Positions 25,245 through 38,200 of a DNA stretch of 64,000 nt are shown here, piece after piece (within the stretch, counting starts at the first letter, position 1; every line of letters begins with the position of its first letter). Below the pieces are notes generated by a model. The model was not told where the DNA came from and made no database searches. It was given only the letters and a program-made list of their open reading frames with translations. The position numbers and the translations under genes were made by a program. This DNA comes from Paragordius varius (Eukaryota > Nematomorpha): the NCBI GenBank assembly GCA_964247055.1, contig OZ176057.1, positions 1,302,001 to 1,366,000 on the forward strand, in the 5' to 3' direction.

Positions 25245-25730
25245 TCTTGTTAAATTAAAATAAAGTAAAATAAACGTAACCTAAATTTTAAATCTATAAC
25301 GAGTGCTGTTTTTTGACCATGTAGAACAAAAAATGGGTCGATTATTTGATTCTGGGGCCGGTTCTAGAAACCCCTGATTAATTGGCTTTGAAATTTTCAC
25401 ATACCAACTATTTTCGATAAATTTTAAAACATTTTATACATTTATTGTACGAGGAATCAAATATTGAACGATCTAAATACCGTAAAACTTTATTTTAATA
25501 ATTATTATATTTTATATCTTTATTGAGTTTTATTAACAAATAATTGAAATATATGACGTGTCAAACTGAAATCGAACAAAATAAAATTAAAAGAGCATTG
25601 TTCACACCCCTATAACTATGAAACTTGAAAATTAGTTCCGGTCCCACGGATTTAATAAAATTATATTTCAATAAATTTTTATATGAAAAAGTTTAAAATG
25701 CATTTAAAAATTTTTTTTCTCTCTCTCCAG

Positions 25731-26485
25731 GGACTACCGCTTTGCCAGAAAAACGATTTAAGGCGCATTCGATCGTATTGTTCAGTAAATCCAAATTTTT
25801 GCGTGAAAATGTTTTCGAACAAAATTTACAAACAACTTCAGCCATCAACTTACATGCTCCCGCTCTCAATAACATTAATAAAAACTTTGAGAGCCTAAGT
25901 TTAGAATGCGATGAATGTGCTCAAAGGACAAATTCCACTAATATTATTCTTGAATCATCCAAAAAAGGGAATTCAAGCCTACGTAAGGCTGAAAATCTCG
26001 AAATCACAAATGTTGAAGGCAACAATAATATCCACGATTTGGTAAAATATGAGCCCATTACTCTTCCGATAGTGGTAACTCCTAAAGCGTTCCAAGTAAG
26101 TGGTTTCAGATATAATACTTTAAACAATAAAACTTGGGACTTGTTAAAAGCCCTTACTTACTAATTTAGATATTATGGAAAGGTATTACTTTCTTAAACA
26201 CATTCCTATCTTAAAACATAGGACTTCAGTGAATTATGAGACTAGTATAATTATTTTTTTTATTAAAAAAAATCTTGTTTATAGGAGTTTAATTGCAAAG
26301 TTTAGTATAATCACGTATCGTATTTAAAATTTTTGTACATTCGTCCCTAGATTATTTTAGAGTACCTGTACACAGGTGTAAGTCGAGTCTCTAAAGAAAA
26401 TTTTGCCGAAGTCCAAGTTGCTTGTGATGCATTAGTGATTGAAAGCGATTCCCTTACCGATATTTGCAAAAGTTATCAGGAATAA
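25731..26485 (+). CDS. BTB/POZ-domain gene, last two exons (5' part absent)
   Basis: Exon A (25731-26095) has the acceptor CTCTCCAG|GG and the donor TTCCAA|GTAAGT. Exon B (26363-26485) has the acceptor TTTTAGAG|TAC and ends in TAA. Joined in phase they give 162 codons before the stop. The start (RFKAHSIVLFSKSKFLREN) fits the BTB pattern of an 'AH' followed by a surface 'S..F', and the junction gives TPKAFQ-YLYTGVS, a typical BTB helix. Between them lies an Asn/Ser-rich insert of about 75 residues. The protein ends SLTDICKSYQE, just past the fold. BTB folds mediate dimerisation and often recruit cullin-3 ligases; which family this is I cannot say. The first strand of the fold must be on an earlier exon, and none is visible to 24.05 kb, so the duplication join probably removed the 5' exons. 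Confidence 0.7.
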
Positions 26486-27108
26486 TGCTCATTTATATAT
26501 AATGAAATTATCATTTCAAACTAATTATAGAATTTATGAAATGTTTGTGAAAAGATATTCCAGTATTTAAATTATATATTTTTTTGCATAACATCTTTAA
26601 TTAAATAAGTAGCAATATCATGATAAAGTTATTTTTTTTTAAAAGACATCGAATGTTTTTTTCACTTAAACGCAAAAACATGAGAATACTAATTCTAAAT
26701 TTTAATGAATTGTGTTACAGGCACAAAACAAATTTTTGTTAATTGACAAATTTAATTTGGCTAAGAAACATGGGTAAACTAAGAGTTAAATTAAATTTTT
26801 TGGACCAATCACAGTCTAAAGGACTTATTACAATTCTATAGATTATAATAATAATAATAGATGATGGTAAATGACGGATTGATTATGTTTAATTACAGTT
26901 GTAAAATCCGTAATATAAGAGTAGTTATTAAATTAATTTCTATGAAATTCCTAAGTAGCTATACTCTAAATCTAGGGTAACCTAGTATTGATTTTCAGTT
27001 TATTTTCGTGTTTTCAGTTTAGTTTTTATAAATATAAATTAAATTTAATTTAAATTCTAACCAACTGCATTTATACCAAAATTGCAAAGTTGGATGTATA
27101 TATGAAAT

Positions 27109-27215
27109 CGATATGTGAAAACCCCAAGTAGTCAAACAGTTGTGTCTTACTGATGAGTGCCAACAAGCACGAAACTAGTGTACGATTACTATTGCCGAAA
27201 GGGTTTCACATATCG
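27109..27215 (+). ncRNA. Hammerhead ribozyme motif, intact core
   Basis: The core is complete: CTGATGA (27150-27156), a 4-bp stem II GTGC/GCAC (27157-27160 with 27167-27170, loop CAACAA), then GAAA (27171-27174). A GTC cleavage triplet stands at 27131-27133, and CTA after GAAA can pair with TAG before TC. Between GTC and CTGATGA, ACA and TGT can form a short stem I. The whole is closed by a 12-bp perfect helix (27109-27120 with 27204-27215) plus CCC/GGG after a one-base bulge. This suggests a type III arrangement with a long, interrupted stem III, though that topology is my inference. It may belong to a retroelement or satellite-like repeat; degenerate relatives lie at 21541-21600 and 63001-63060. 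Confidence 0.6.
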
Positions 27216-27575
27216 TTTATGATTTCTGTTAATAATTATCTTTCTATTAATTTTATATTTAATTTTCGATTATCATTATATTACACATTTTACAACTGTT
27301 ATAATAATAATAATAATAGTTTATATCGATTGTGATTGCAGTCTTATACAGCTATAATCATTAAATAAATAATAGGAGCTATAAAATGGGATAATATTTT
27401 GATAAAAAATTATAGATATTTAAAATCCATGCGTTTGATGAAAAAAATAATAAAATTGGAACGAAGGATGTGTACGTGAATACGGCATTAGATTTATGCA
27501 CTATAAGCGACTTGAGATTTATAATCCCGATTAAGCTACATTTTAGTTAGGATTGAGAATTTGACCCCTGTAAAA

Positions 27576-27924
27576 TATACCATTTATAATTCAAATTCAC
27601 CCTTGAAACAATTCAAATTCACCATCGAACAATTTAAAATCACCCTTGAACAATTCAATTCACCCTTGAACATTTCAAATTCACCCTAAAAAAACAATTA
27701 TGCGTTTTCGCACTAATAAAACTCATTAATTTGAAATATATCTTTATGGCATAGTTTATTATTTTTTCAGTTTTATTTGAATTTAACACAAAATTTTATT
27801 TTTTAAAAATATATTAAAATATAGGTAATTTTTGATTTTAAAAAATACATAATTGAGGGTGAATTTGAATTGTTCAAAGCGAATTTGCATTGTTCAAGTA
27901 TGATTTTAAATTGTAAATGGCATA
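27576..27924. repeat. MITE-A copy
   Basis: The ends are TATACCATTTATAATTC and TTGTAAATGGCATA. The left array has five 21-bp units and the right about three. Confidence 0.85.
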
Positions 27925-29191
27925 TAATAAGTTATCATTACACACATTTATGGTTGAAGCAGGTATCATATCTGCAAAATGTATAAAGTTTTTAAAACAA
28001 ACATAAAGTTTACCGTGATCGTGTAGAATAAATAAATTTAATATACCAAGTATATAAATGATAATAACGTGATAAATATATGCTTGTAGATTTTGATCAC
28101 TAAATTAATTGATGGGTAGTCTAAAGAATTTTACTGGCACCTAAACTAGGTCAAAAATTATATACAGAGACTAAAATGTCTATATATTTGCTCATGAAAC
28201 AATATAATTTTTCAAAACAATAAATAAAAATACATAGTTTTGCCATTTATTATTTATTATATATCGTAGTGTGATTAATATAACTTTTTTGACTGCTATT
28301 TAAACGCTTTCCACTGTTATCAAATTTTATAATCAGAATCTACCTACTCATATATTTGTGCAGAGCTTGCATATTTTTCTAAAATAATCTGATTTAGGGT
28401 CACAAGGATGATTCACTAAAAAAATGGTTATCTATAGATAAAACCGTTACCACTTCATTACGTTTGGGGTATTTTTTTAATATAGAGCGATTAAGAGAGT
28501 TTCTACTGGGTCAAATCATAAAATCTTAAATATGCAGTCATTTATTTTTTTGTACAATTGTAAAAAATTTACATCTCAGACAATTTTTCGTTATTTGGGT
28601 GGGTTTTATTTATATTTTAGGACTTTAGAGGTAGTTTTTCACACTAGAGCGATTTGAAATTCAAATTAAAAATATTTAAGGTATTAAGTCAAAAAATACT
28701 TTTCGTCTTTTAGACAGATAATACAATTTTTTTCCAAAAAAGAAAATATCTTTTTCTCAAACTTTTTTGCCGCTATTTTCTTTACACTTTCTTAATCGCT
28801 AATGCAACATTTAAATAGATGTATATTATATGAATATATTTTGATTTTAATATCAGCTGTTCGTTTTGAGAGTGTTTTTGGAGCTCTCCCGATTTTAGGT
28901 TATAGAAGTCACAAAACTATAAAAAATGAAACCCTTTTATAACATGAGAACAATATAATATAAATAAAATAACTTTCAAAACTGTGGTTAGTATACACAA
29001 TTGAGCTCTGGGATATAAAACTACTCAATATGTAAATTAGGAAAAAAAGTGAAATGAAGTGTTAAAAGTATAAAATCGCATGCCAAACTTCTATATATAT
29101 CCTTTTGTAACGTAACTAAAAATGGTGAAAAATTAGTTATATTGAGTGCCTAGTTTTTTATCAGTTTTGTTTGAAATCTAACAAATATTAA

Positions 29192-29655
29192 CACTTCGAA
29201 TCAGATTGGGGCAGATAAATACCCCAGACATTATTTAAATTGAAATTTTTAAAAACTACTGAAAGGAACGGACCCAATTTATGCTTTTTTTCTAATAAAA
29301 AATATATAAATAAGTTTAAATATAGAAATAACATTTAGTTATTAAAAAAGGGTCCATAGCAAACTACCTACTTATTTTATAACATTAATATATGCGGCTT
29401 ATTTATTTTTTAAGCTAAAATTAAAGCTAATTATTATTTAAATCACCTAACATTGATAGAAACAAAGAATGGCTTTTTTCTTAAATTAAGTTAATAACAA
29501 TCATGTCGACTGAATTATTTCCTTTGATTTTACCTTAAAAGTAATGTATTTTAAATAAATATTACATAATTAGTTCAAACTTTTTCCATATTCCCACCTA
29601 CCATATTTTCCCAATGTGTATCGAAGGACTAAAATAAATGTGTTTTATCCAAGAT
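29192..29655. repeat. TTAA-family element, decayed
   Basis: TTAA (29188-29191) precedes CACTTCGAATCAGATTGGGG. The right end carries CGAAGGACTAAAATAAATG and then GTTTTATCCAAG without a clear TTAA. Confidence 0.6.
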
Positions 29656-30481
29656 TTTATAAATCCCCATATATATTTGTGGCCCTATTTTTTTTGCATC
29701 AAAAATGTAAGCTGCGAGCGACTTCATTGGTATTGTATCTCACTAAAGGCTAGTTTATAATTTTTTTGCATGTTAAATTCGATTATAATAATGTCATTAT
29801 ATTCCATCTAAACAAACTGGACAAAAAAGATGCCCCATCAAATTAAAGTATTTAAAAAAGCTATGTTTGATTAATTAAAATTTGCTTGGTCTGATGCATT
29901 CTTTTATGCCCTTTTTAACAAACTGTTGATAGTCATTACTTTTATTCAAGTGGATATATAATTTTTATACATAATGTTCATTTGATTTTCATATTTCTGT
30001 CCGCGATGACGTCTTTGATTAAAATTTAATTATTAAACATTGTCCTGTTTTAGATGAAAATTTTATATTATTTATTTGTAATTTTTAGAGTTTAGAAATT
30101 GAACAGCTCCAAAACCAAATAATAATCGGATATTAATTTCAAAAAACAGTTTGAAATAAAGTTTTAATTTAAAATTCTTACCATATCTATTGTATTTGCC
30201 TGCTGTATCAGCAAAGTAACTTACAAAGTCTAATGGTGATATAGTTGTTTACGCTTTAAATACATGCGCCTTAAAAAAGTTCAGATAACATAAATTTTCC
30301 CCAACAGATTAAATACTTTATAGGATATTTAAAATCGGTGTTGAATATAAATTTTCCCAAAAGATGAAGTGTAAATGTTATTTTATTTTTAACAAAGCAT
30401 TCTTACGAATTAAATTTATATTTAAAAATATCTCAAATTGTGTTGATTAAGAATTTTTTATAAATATATCAGCAGGTACAC

Positions 30482-30488
30482 TATAAAA
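30482..30488 (+). promoter_or_regulatory. Possible TATA box of ELAC2
   Basis: TATAAAA lies 22 bases before the first ATG. In so A+T-rich a sequence this can be chance, and it would put the start of transcription very close to the start codon. Confidence 0.2.
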
Positions 30489-30509
30489 CACTTTTCCAAT
30501 ATGTAATAC

Positions 30510-33215
30510 ATGTTTTTTCACCCCAAGCCTTTGCTGAAAACAATAAAATTTTCCAATTCAAATTTTAAAAAATTTATGTCACATTTATTGGCTGATATGA
30601 AGTCATCAGGAATACGGAAAAAACAAAAATTTTCTGACAATACTTTTGGAAATGTTCCGACAACTGCCTACTTAGAGGTTATTGGATGTGGAGCAAGGGG
30701 TTCTCCTAAAAGCGTGCATCTCTTTACAAATACTTTAAGGTTAGATATTATTAAAAATTTTATTAAGTTAAGTTTAAACTATTTTTGAAAATTTTTTTTG
30801 GAAGGGCATTTTAAATTGGCGCATCGAATATTTATCAAATGCCGATGGTGTGACGAATTAAATATTAATGCTATTATAAATATTTAAAAAGTAAGTAAAA
30901 AATATAAAAACTAATTATTTACTTTTATTGTCAAATTTTTAATTTACTCTGGCATATTAAATATTGTTAATTTTAATTTAAAAGTGATCATTCAAAGCCT
31001 ACGTTAACCTTAGTCTTTACTGTAAATAATATTTTTATATAAAATTTATCAAAACATTATATATAATCTGATTTTAGCAACAAAACTTTTTACAATTATA
31101 GTTTGTAAGAATTTCTAATCTTAAATTTAAATAGCTTAAGTTTAAAATCTGAAATGTTTTAAGATATCACTTAAATGATTTTAGATATATGTTTAATGTC
31201 GGTGAAGGTATTCAACGGTTAGTCACTGAACATAAATGCAAACTTTCTCGGCTCTCAGGTATATAGATATTTTATCGCAATTACACTATATTTCAATTTA
31301 TCTACTCTCTATAATGGATTCATAAATAAATTTTTGGGTAGTAACACAATCATTATATGTAATTTAATTACTTTTTTCCCAATACTTATATGATATTTGC
31401 AGTTTGAGTTTATTTTTGGAATTAATTGTTTAACATACTATACGGAGCAAATGGTACTAACTAATAAAATAAATATTCTTCGATTATTATCTTGTAAATA
31501 GTTGATTGTAATTTTGTTTGAAATTAAACATCAATAGAAACCATTTTTAAATTATATGTATTATTTTGCCATCGAAAAAATTTTGTCAATATTTTATACC
31601 CTATTTTATCCAAAAATTTAAGGTATATTTATTACACATTCATCATGGGACAACCTTGGTGGCTTACCTGGCATCCTTTTATGTTTACGAGATATAAACA
31701 TTAAAAAGGTTACTTTACATGGTCCACCCAGGGCTGAGAATCTTTTCATAATGACCAAGGGGTTTATGGAAACGCAAGACATAGAAATTGGTAATTAAAG
31801 TGAGTAGCGTAAGAAATTATAGTAGGAGAAATCGACACGAAATAAGTTAATTGGTTCGGCAATGATTATATAATTATTGGTGCACCAAATAACTATGCAA
31901 TGTCCTTTTCTCTGAAAGTTTTCTCGTTAATCAAACATTTAAACGGTAGAAATATTGTAAAAATTAAACCTTATTTAATTATAATTTTTTGAACGCTTTA
32001 AAACATTTCTTATATATTTCGCATGGAATTAAATATTAATATATCAGATTTCTCATTCTTTTTATTTGATTTTATATAATTTATAAAATTTGCAAAGTTA
32101 ATATTTTCTGGTAACACACATTAAATTGCGTATTTTTTTTTCGCTTTGCTTAGAAAAATATGATTACCACAAACAGATATATAATGATGGTTGTATTCAA
32201 GTTGAGTATGTACCTATATATCCCACGGATTTTAATCTGGAAAACGCTGTATCATATGGTGATATGAATGGCCAAAATCCGTGTCCTATCCCTCACGATT
32301 TAAGCGCCACCACTGATTATTCTGATCATACGTCATCCTCTTCCACATCTGACTCCTCTAATATAAATGAAAATAACCAAAAATGTAAACTTAAAAAACT
32401 TGAAAATACGAGAGAAGCTTTAGGGGATATTGAAAGGAACAAATCCAAAAAGCCTGGAGACAGAGATACAGTTTTAGCTTTTATAGTTAAGGTTTGATAT
32501 ACATTTCTATATTATATTTGATTGATTAATTAGAATCTTAGACTCTTCAAACACTTAGCTGATTATTAAGTTAAATGGTTAAGATGTAAAATGTTAGGAT
32601 TATAAAGTTTTGATTGAAAAGTGTTCAATTTGGTTAAAAGTGTTGTTTAAATAAATTTTATAAATAAAAAAAAACTGGATTTATTGTGGTTTAATAATGT
32701 GGGATTCAAAAAATTTTGCGTTTGATCGAAAATTCGTTTAAAAGAAATGGTATAATAGTTAAAACGGGTTGGTTGGAGGATGACAAATTTTTAGTAATGA
32801 TAATATTTTTTTAGCTGTATTTAAATTCACCCTAAAAATAAATTATGTGTTTTCGAACTAATATAACTCATTATTAATATGAAATATATCTTTATGGCAT
32901 AGCTAATTATTTTATCAGTATTATTTAAATTTAGAATTTTTTTTTATTTTTTTAAATATATATATATATATATAAATATAGGTAATTTTAGTCCTTAAAA
33001 ACATACAAGGGTGAATTTGAATTGTTCAAGGGTGAATTTAAATTGTTCAAGGGTGAATTTGAATTGTTTTAGGGTGACTTTAAATTGTACAAGGGGGAAT
33101 TTGAATTGTTCAAGGGTGAATTCGAATTGTTCAAGGGTAAATTTGAATTGTTCAAGGGTGAATTTGAATTGTTCGAGGGTGAATTTGTATTGTTTAAGGG
33201 TCAATTTGTGTAAAT

Positions 33216-33250
<35 letters not shown>

Positions 33251-35223
33251 CCTTTTCTTACACACAGATGGCAGATAAACCTGGTCAATTAAATTTCCAA
33301 AAATGTTTGGAATTCAAAGTTCCCCCAAACAGTCCAAAATTGTCGCAACTTAAAAATGGGCAAGATATAATTTTGGATGATGGCACAATGGTAGATTATT
33401 AAATTTAATCTAATTTGATATTTGCAAAATTTGCATTGGAAAATTAAAAATATTTTTTTTTGCTCTAATTTACTGATTTTAAAAATTTTCATTTTTATCA
33501 TAATAAAACATTTGAAACATTTACCCGTCAATAATACATTTTTGACACATTTATAAATACCATTTTTTTTCAATTAAAAAAAATTACGTTCAAAATATTT
33601 ATATATCGGTTAAAAGAATACATAAACACATGGCATATTTTTGCATTTAATATAAATTTAAATTTTTTTTATTTATAATTATTATTTTTATTGCATTTTC
33701 AAGGTGAAATCTAGCGATGTGTTAGGTAGCACGGAAAAAGGTCAATCTTTTGCAGTTATTGAATGTCCAAATGTAAAATATCTCAACAATTTAATTCAAA
33801 ATACTTCATTTGATCCTTATTTCACGCAAAATTACAATCGTGATCATGGCAAAAGTATTTATTCTTCTTATGGTAATATGTATTTATATCATTTGCACTT
33901 TAAGAATGTCCTTGAACATTTCAAGTTGGGCCTTGAACATTTCAAGTTGGTCCTTGACCATTTTAAGTTGGTCCTTGAACACTTTAAGTTAGTCCTTGAA
34001 CATTTCAAGTTGGTTTTTGAACATTTCAAATTGGTCCTTGAAAAGTTCAAGTGGTTCTTGAACAGTTCAAGTTGGTTCTTGAACAGTCCAAATGGCTCCT
34101 TGAACATTTCAAGTTGGTCCTTGAACACTTTAAGTTCCTCTTTAAACACTTTATGGTCCTTGAACATTTTAAGTTGGTCCTTGAACATTTCAAGTTGGTT
34201 CTTGAACATTTCAAATTGGTTCTTGATTTCAAGTTGGTCCTTGAACATTTTAAGTTGGTCCTTGAACAGTTCAAGTTGGTCTTTGAACACTTCAAGAGTG
34301 TCCTTGAATATTTCAAGTTGGTCCTTGAACACTTTAAGTAGATTCTTGAACACTTCAAGAGTGTCCTTAACACTTCAAGTTAGTCCTTGAACATTTCAAG
34401 TTGGTCCTTAAACAGTTGGTCCTTGAACAGTTCAAATTGGTCCTTGAACACTTCAAATTGGTCCTTGAACACTTCAAGTTGGTTCTTGAACACTTCAAAT
34501 TGGTCTTTGAACACTTCAAATTGGTCCTTGAACACTTCAAATTGGTCCTTGAACAGTTCAATTTGGTCCTTGAACATTTCAAGTTGGTCCTTGAACACTT
34601 CAAATTGGTCCTTTGACTTTTTTGTTTTGTGTTTAACTTTTATCAATCAAATCGTATATAATTCATCTATTTTATCGGTCTTAAACTATTTTTCATTATT
34701 TTAAATTAATTTTAAATCAATAGCAACTTGAGAAACCGTATATATCTTTATTAATTTCTTAAAATTATTTTGGATATTTATAAGATTTTAACACGTAATT
34801 AAAAATATATAAGATTTCTGGGTATTATTTACAATTTTTCATTAAATATTTAAAAGTTAATAATTTTGTTATATTGGAAAAAAATAATTTAAAAAAGATT
34901 TTAAAATAAAAAAATAAATGCAAATTTAATGTTTAGAACTGTTTAAGGACATTCTTGAAATGCAAATGTTATATATAAATCAAAAAAATTTTATTATGGA
35001 ATTTTTACCTGTATAATTTTAATTTATACTATATATATATATATATATCCTTATAGCTTTTGCGGTCAAAAATATTTTTCCCCCCTAACAAACAAGATTT
35101 TTTTGCTAATAAATCATTATTAATATTTTTTGTTTAAAAATAATTCTAAAATTAATAAAAAAATTTAAATATATATATATTTTAGAAGATAAAATATATA
35201 ATTTTCAATTTTAAGATTTTTTG

Positions 35224-35271
<48 letters not shown>

Positions 35272-38200
35272 TAAATTTATAATCAATATTAATTTTTTTA
35301 AATATCAAATAAAAAAAATAGAAAATGAAAAAACCCTAGCTGCCATAGTACATTTCAGTCCAGAAAGTATTGTTAAACTTCCCCTATATCAAGATTGGAT
35401 TGCAAAGTATGAATATTATTTAAATATTTTTTTTAAAAATTTTTTTTTGAAAAAACTAATTTTTAGGAATAATTTAGTATTTTATTAAATATTTGTAAGT
35501 AAAAAATAAAAATTTAGTTATGATTTATCCAGGTATGAAAGCGAAATTTATGAATTTAAAATACATGCGGCGATATATAAAATATTTTCAAATTTAAATA
35601 TATTAAATAATTTTAAATAAATATTCGACATTTTTCTCGGTTAAGATAAAATTATTTTAATGTTTTGGGATTTTAAATATACTTATTACCGATATAATTA
35701 TAATTTTAAGTTTTCAAAGTATGCGTGACGTGGTTATATTATTAAAGGAAATATTATAAATTTAAATTGTAAATTTAAATAAATTTATATAAATTTATCT
35801 GCGAAGATTCTAAAGTTATGATTAAGTTTTTTCAAACTTTTTTTCTTTTTTAAATACAGGTGCATAAAGATTGCCTCTAGTCAGCACATTTATAGATTAA
35901 ATATTCCTTATAATTTTAAACTTATTTTTTAAATAATTATATGAAAATTTTTATTTTTATAACCTATATCTCAATTTTTTGGGGTTTTAAATGTTGATAA
36001 TTATCAATAATTTTCTACAAAATTGCTTTTATAATATACAATTTATACATTTAAACTATTCATTACATATTTTTCGTACAATTCTGCGCTTTATAAAGAA
36101 TTTAATTGTAAATGTGTAAATATAGAAATATATATAAACTGAAATTATACGGACAAAACGTAAAAATATAACGACAAATATTTTTTTCTAAAAAAACAAC
36201 CATATTTTTTAAATCTTGATTTATTTTAATATAAGTCACTAAATGGCAAAGTGTGAAATAAAAATATAAATTACTAACACAACAATCAATTCTATATTTT
36301 ACAATTGTAACTAAATAGCTTATATGGTAAAAATAAAGGTTTATAAAAGTATGGTTTGTCTTTTAGATAAAAATATTTGTCTTTATTTTATTATGTTTTG
36401 TCCGTAAAAATTTAATTTTTACTGTATATATTTATAAAACAAGGTGTTTATTACGAGTAAATTTTGTCAACCTTTTAAATATATAAAATGAATTATATAT
36501 GGAATCCTTAAATTGACCCTTAAACATATCAATGTTACGCTAAAACAAATAGTTTTTTTTGAATATTAAAAAATACTTATAATATTACTTTACATACTAT
36601 TTACAGTTGAAATTTACCCTTAAACAATTCAAAATAATCTCACCCTAAAATAAATTAGGTGTTTTTAAGTTAAAAATTACCTGTATATTTTAATAGATAT
36701 TTTCAAAAATTGAAATTTCGTAACTATGCCATAAGGATATATTTTATAATAATGATGGAGTTATATTAGCCCCCGAAAACACATAATTAATTCATTTTTA
36801 GGGTGCATTTGAATAAATGGTATATTTTTTTAATATTTTACTGTACTCATGAAATTTCATAAAAAGTTATATACTACGGGAAAAATTATAAACTATATAT
36901 CATATAAATTATGTCATTTAATGAATTATAAGTTTATTAAAAATTGTTCAAGGGGGAATTTATAACGTAAAGGGTATATTTACTTATATATACCATTTAC
37001 AGTTCAAATTCACCTTTGAACAATTCAAATTCACCCTCGAACAATTCAAATTCACCCTTAAACAATTCAAATTCACCCTAAAATTAATTATGTGTTTTCG
37101 AACTAATGAAACTCATTATTAATATTTATTTTTTCAGTATTATTTTAATATAAAACAAAATTTTTATTTGTTTAAAATATATAAAAATAAACATATATAT
37201 TTTATTTGAGGGTGATTTGAATTGTTCAAGGCTGAATTTGAATTGTTCAAGGGTGAATTCAAATTGTTCGTGAGTGAATTTAAATTGTTCAAGGATGAAT
37301 TTGAATTGTTTAAGGGTGAATTTAAATTGTAAATGGTAAATTTGAATTATTTGAGGGTGAAGAATTGTTCAAGGTGAATTTGAATTGTTTGAGGGTAAAT
37401 TTGAATTGTTCAAGGGTGAATTTGAACTATAAATGGTATATATTTTTACATAAATTTTTGATATAATTTTGCACTAAAAAAATCTTTTTATGATTTTTTT
37501 TCAGATTTGGACCACACACTACCCACATTTACATAAATGATGGAAATAATAATTGTTTATCACTGTTAAGTCCCCTAGAACTTCAAACTAAATTAAATTG
37601 CTTGGATTCTAGAATATTCCCTGCACCACCTATCATTAAATTTGACCCGACAAGTTGCTTAGAAAATGATAAAATCTCACAAAGTTTGCTTGAAAGCAAG
37701 CTAGTAGATGGAATAATGACAGAAAAAAATAGTTTTATTCACAATAATATACCATTTACAATTCAATTTCACCCTTAAACAATTCAAATTCACCCTTGAA
37801 CAATTCAAATTCACCCTCAAATAAAATATAAGTTTTTTAAGATTAAATATTACCTATATTTTATATATTTTTAAAAAATAAAAATTATGTTTTAAATTAA
37901 AATAATACTGAAAAAATAATAAACTATACCATAAACATATATTACATATTAATAATTAGTTATATTAGTTCGAAAAAACATAATTTATTTTTAGGGTGAA
38001 TTTGAATTGTTCAAAGGTGAATTTGAATTGTTCAAGGGTGAATTTGAATTGTTCGAAGGTGAATTTGAATTGTTCAAGGGTGAATTTGAACTGTAAATGG
38101 TATATTATTATAGGTGGAAAAAATGGGAATAATCCAGCTTATAATAATATATATGGTAAACCACTTGATAAATTTTATTTGAGACCATATAAAAATAATA

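Larger units (their letters stand above)
24049..25730. other. Start of unit 2: intron or spacer before the BTB exons
   Basis: Apart from a MITE-B (24561-24849) and a MITE-A (24921-25244), nothing is recognised. A well-formed pyrimidine tract, CTCTCTCTCTCCAG, ends it at 25730 and acts as splice acceptor for the next exon. The netrin 5' exon that should follow copy 1 is not here. Confidence 0.6.
26486..30509. other. Intergenic spacer between the BTB exons and ELAC2
   Basis: It holds the hammerhead motif (27109-27215), a MITE-A (27576-27924) and a TTAA-family copy (29192-29655). An inverted pair containing ACAGTTGTAAAA lies on either side of the hammerhead at about 26896-26917 and 27290-27311. 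No gene is recognised from 28.0 to 29.2 kb or from 29.7 to 30.5 kb. Confidence 0.6.

Noticed and set aside
32995-33288. Open frames with LNCSRVN or KFTLEQF repeats
   Set aside because: They are MITE-A 21-bp arrays read in different frames.
33907-34612. Regular short repeats that could suggest a CRISPR array
   Set aside because: There are no unique spacers; units are directly adjacent, and the context is a eukaryotic intron.
33889-34646. Overlapping long open frames on both strands (FKLVLEH, SSWSLNT and KCSRTNL repeats)
   Set aside because: They are translations of a 21-bp tandem repeat without stops in an intron; no splice or start context supports a gene.
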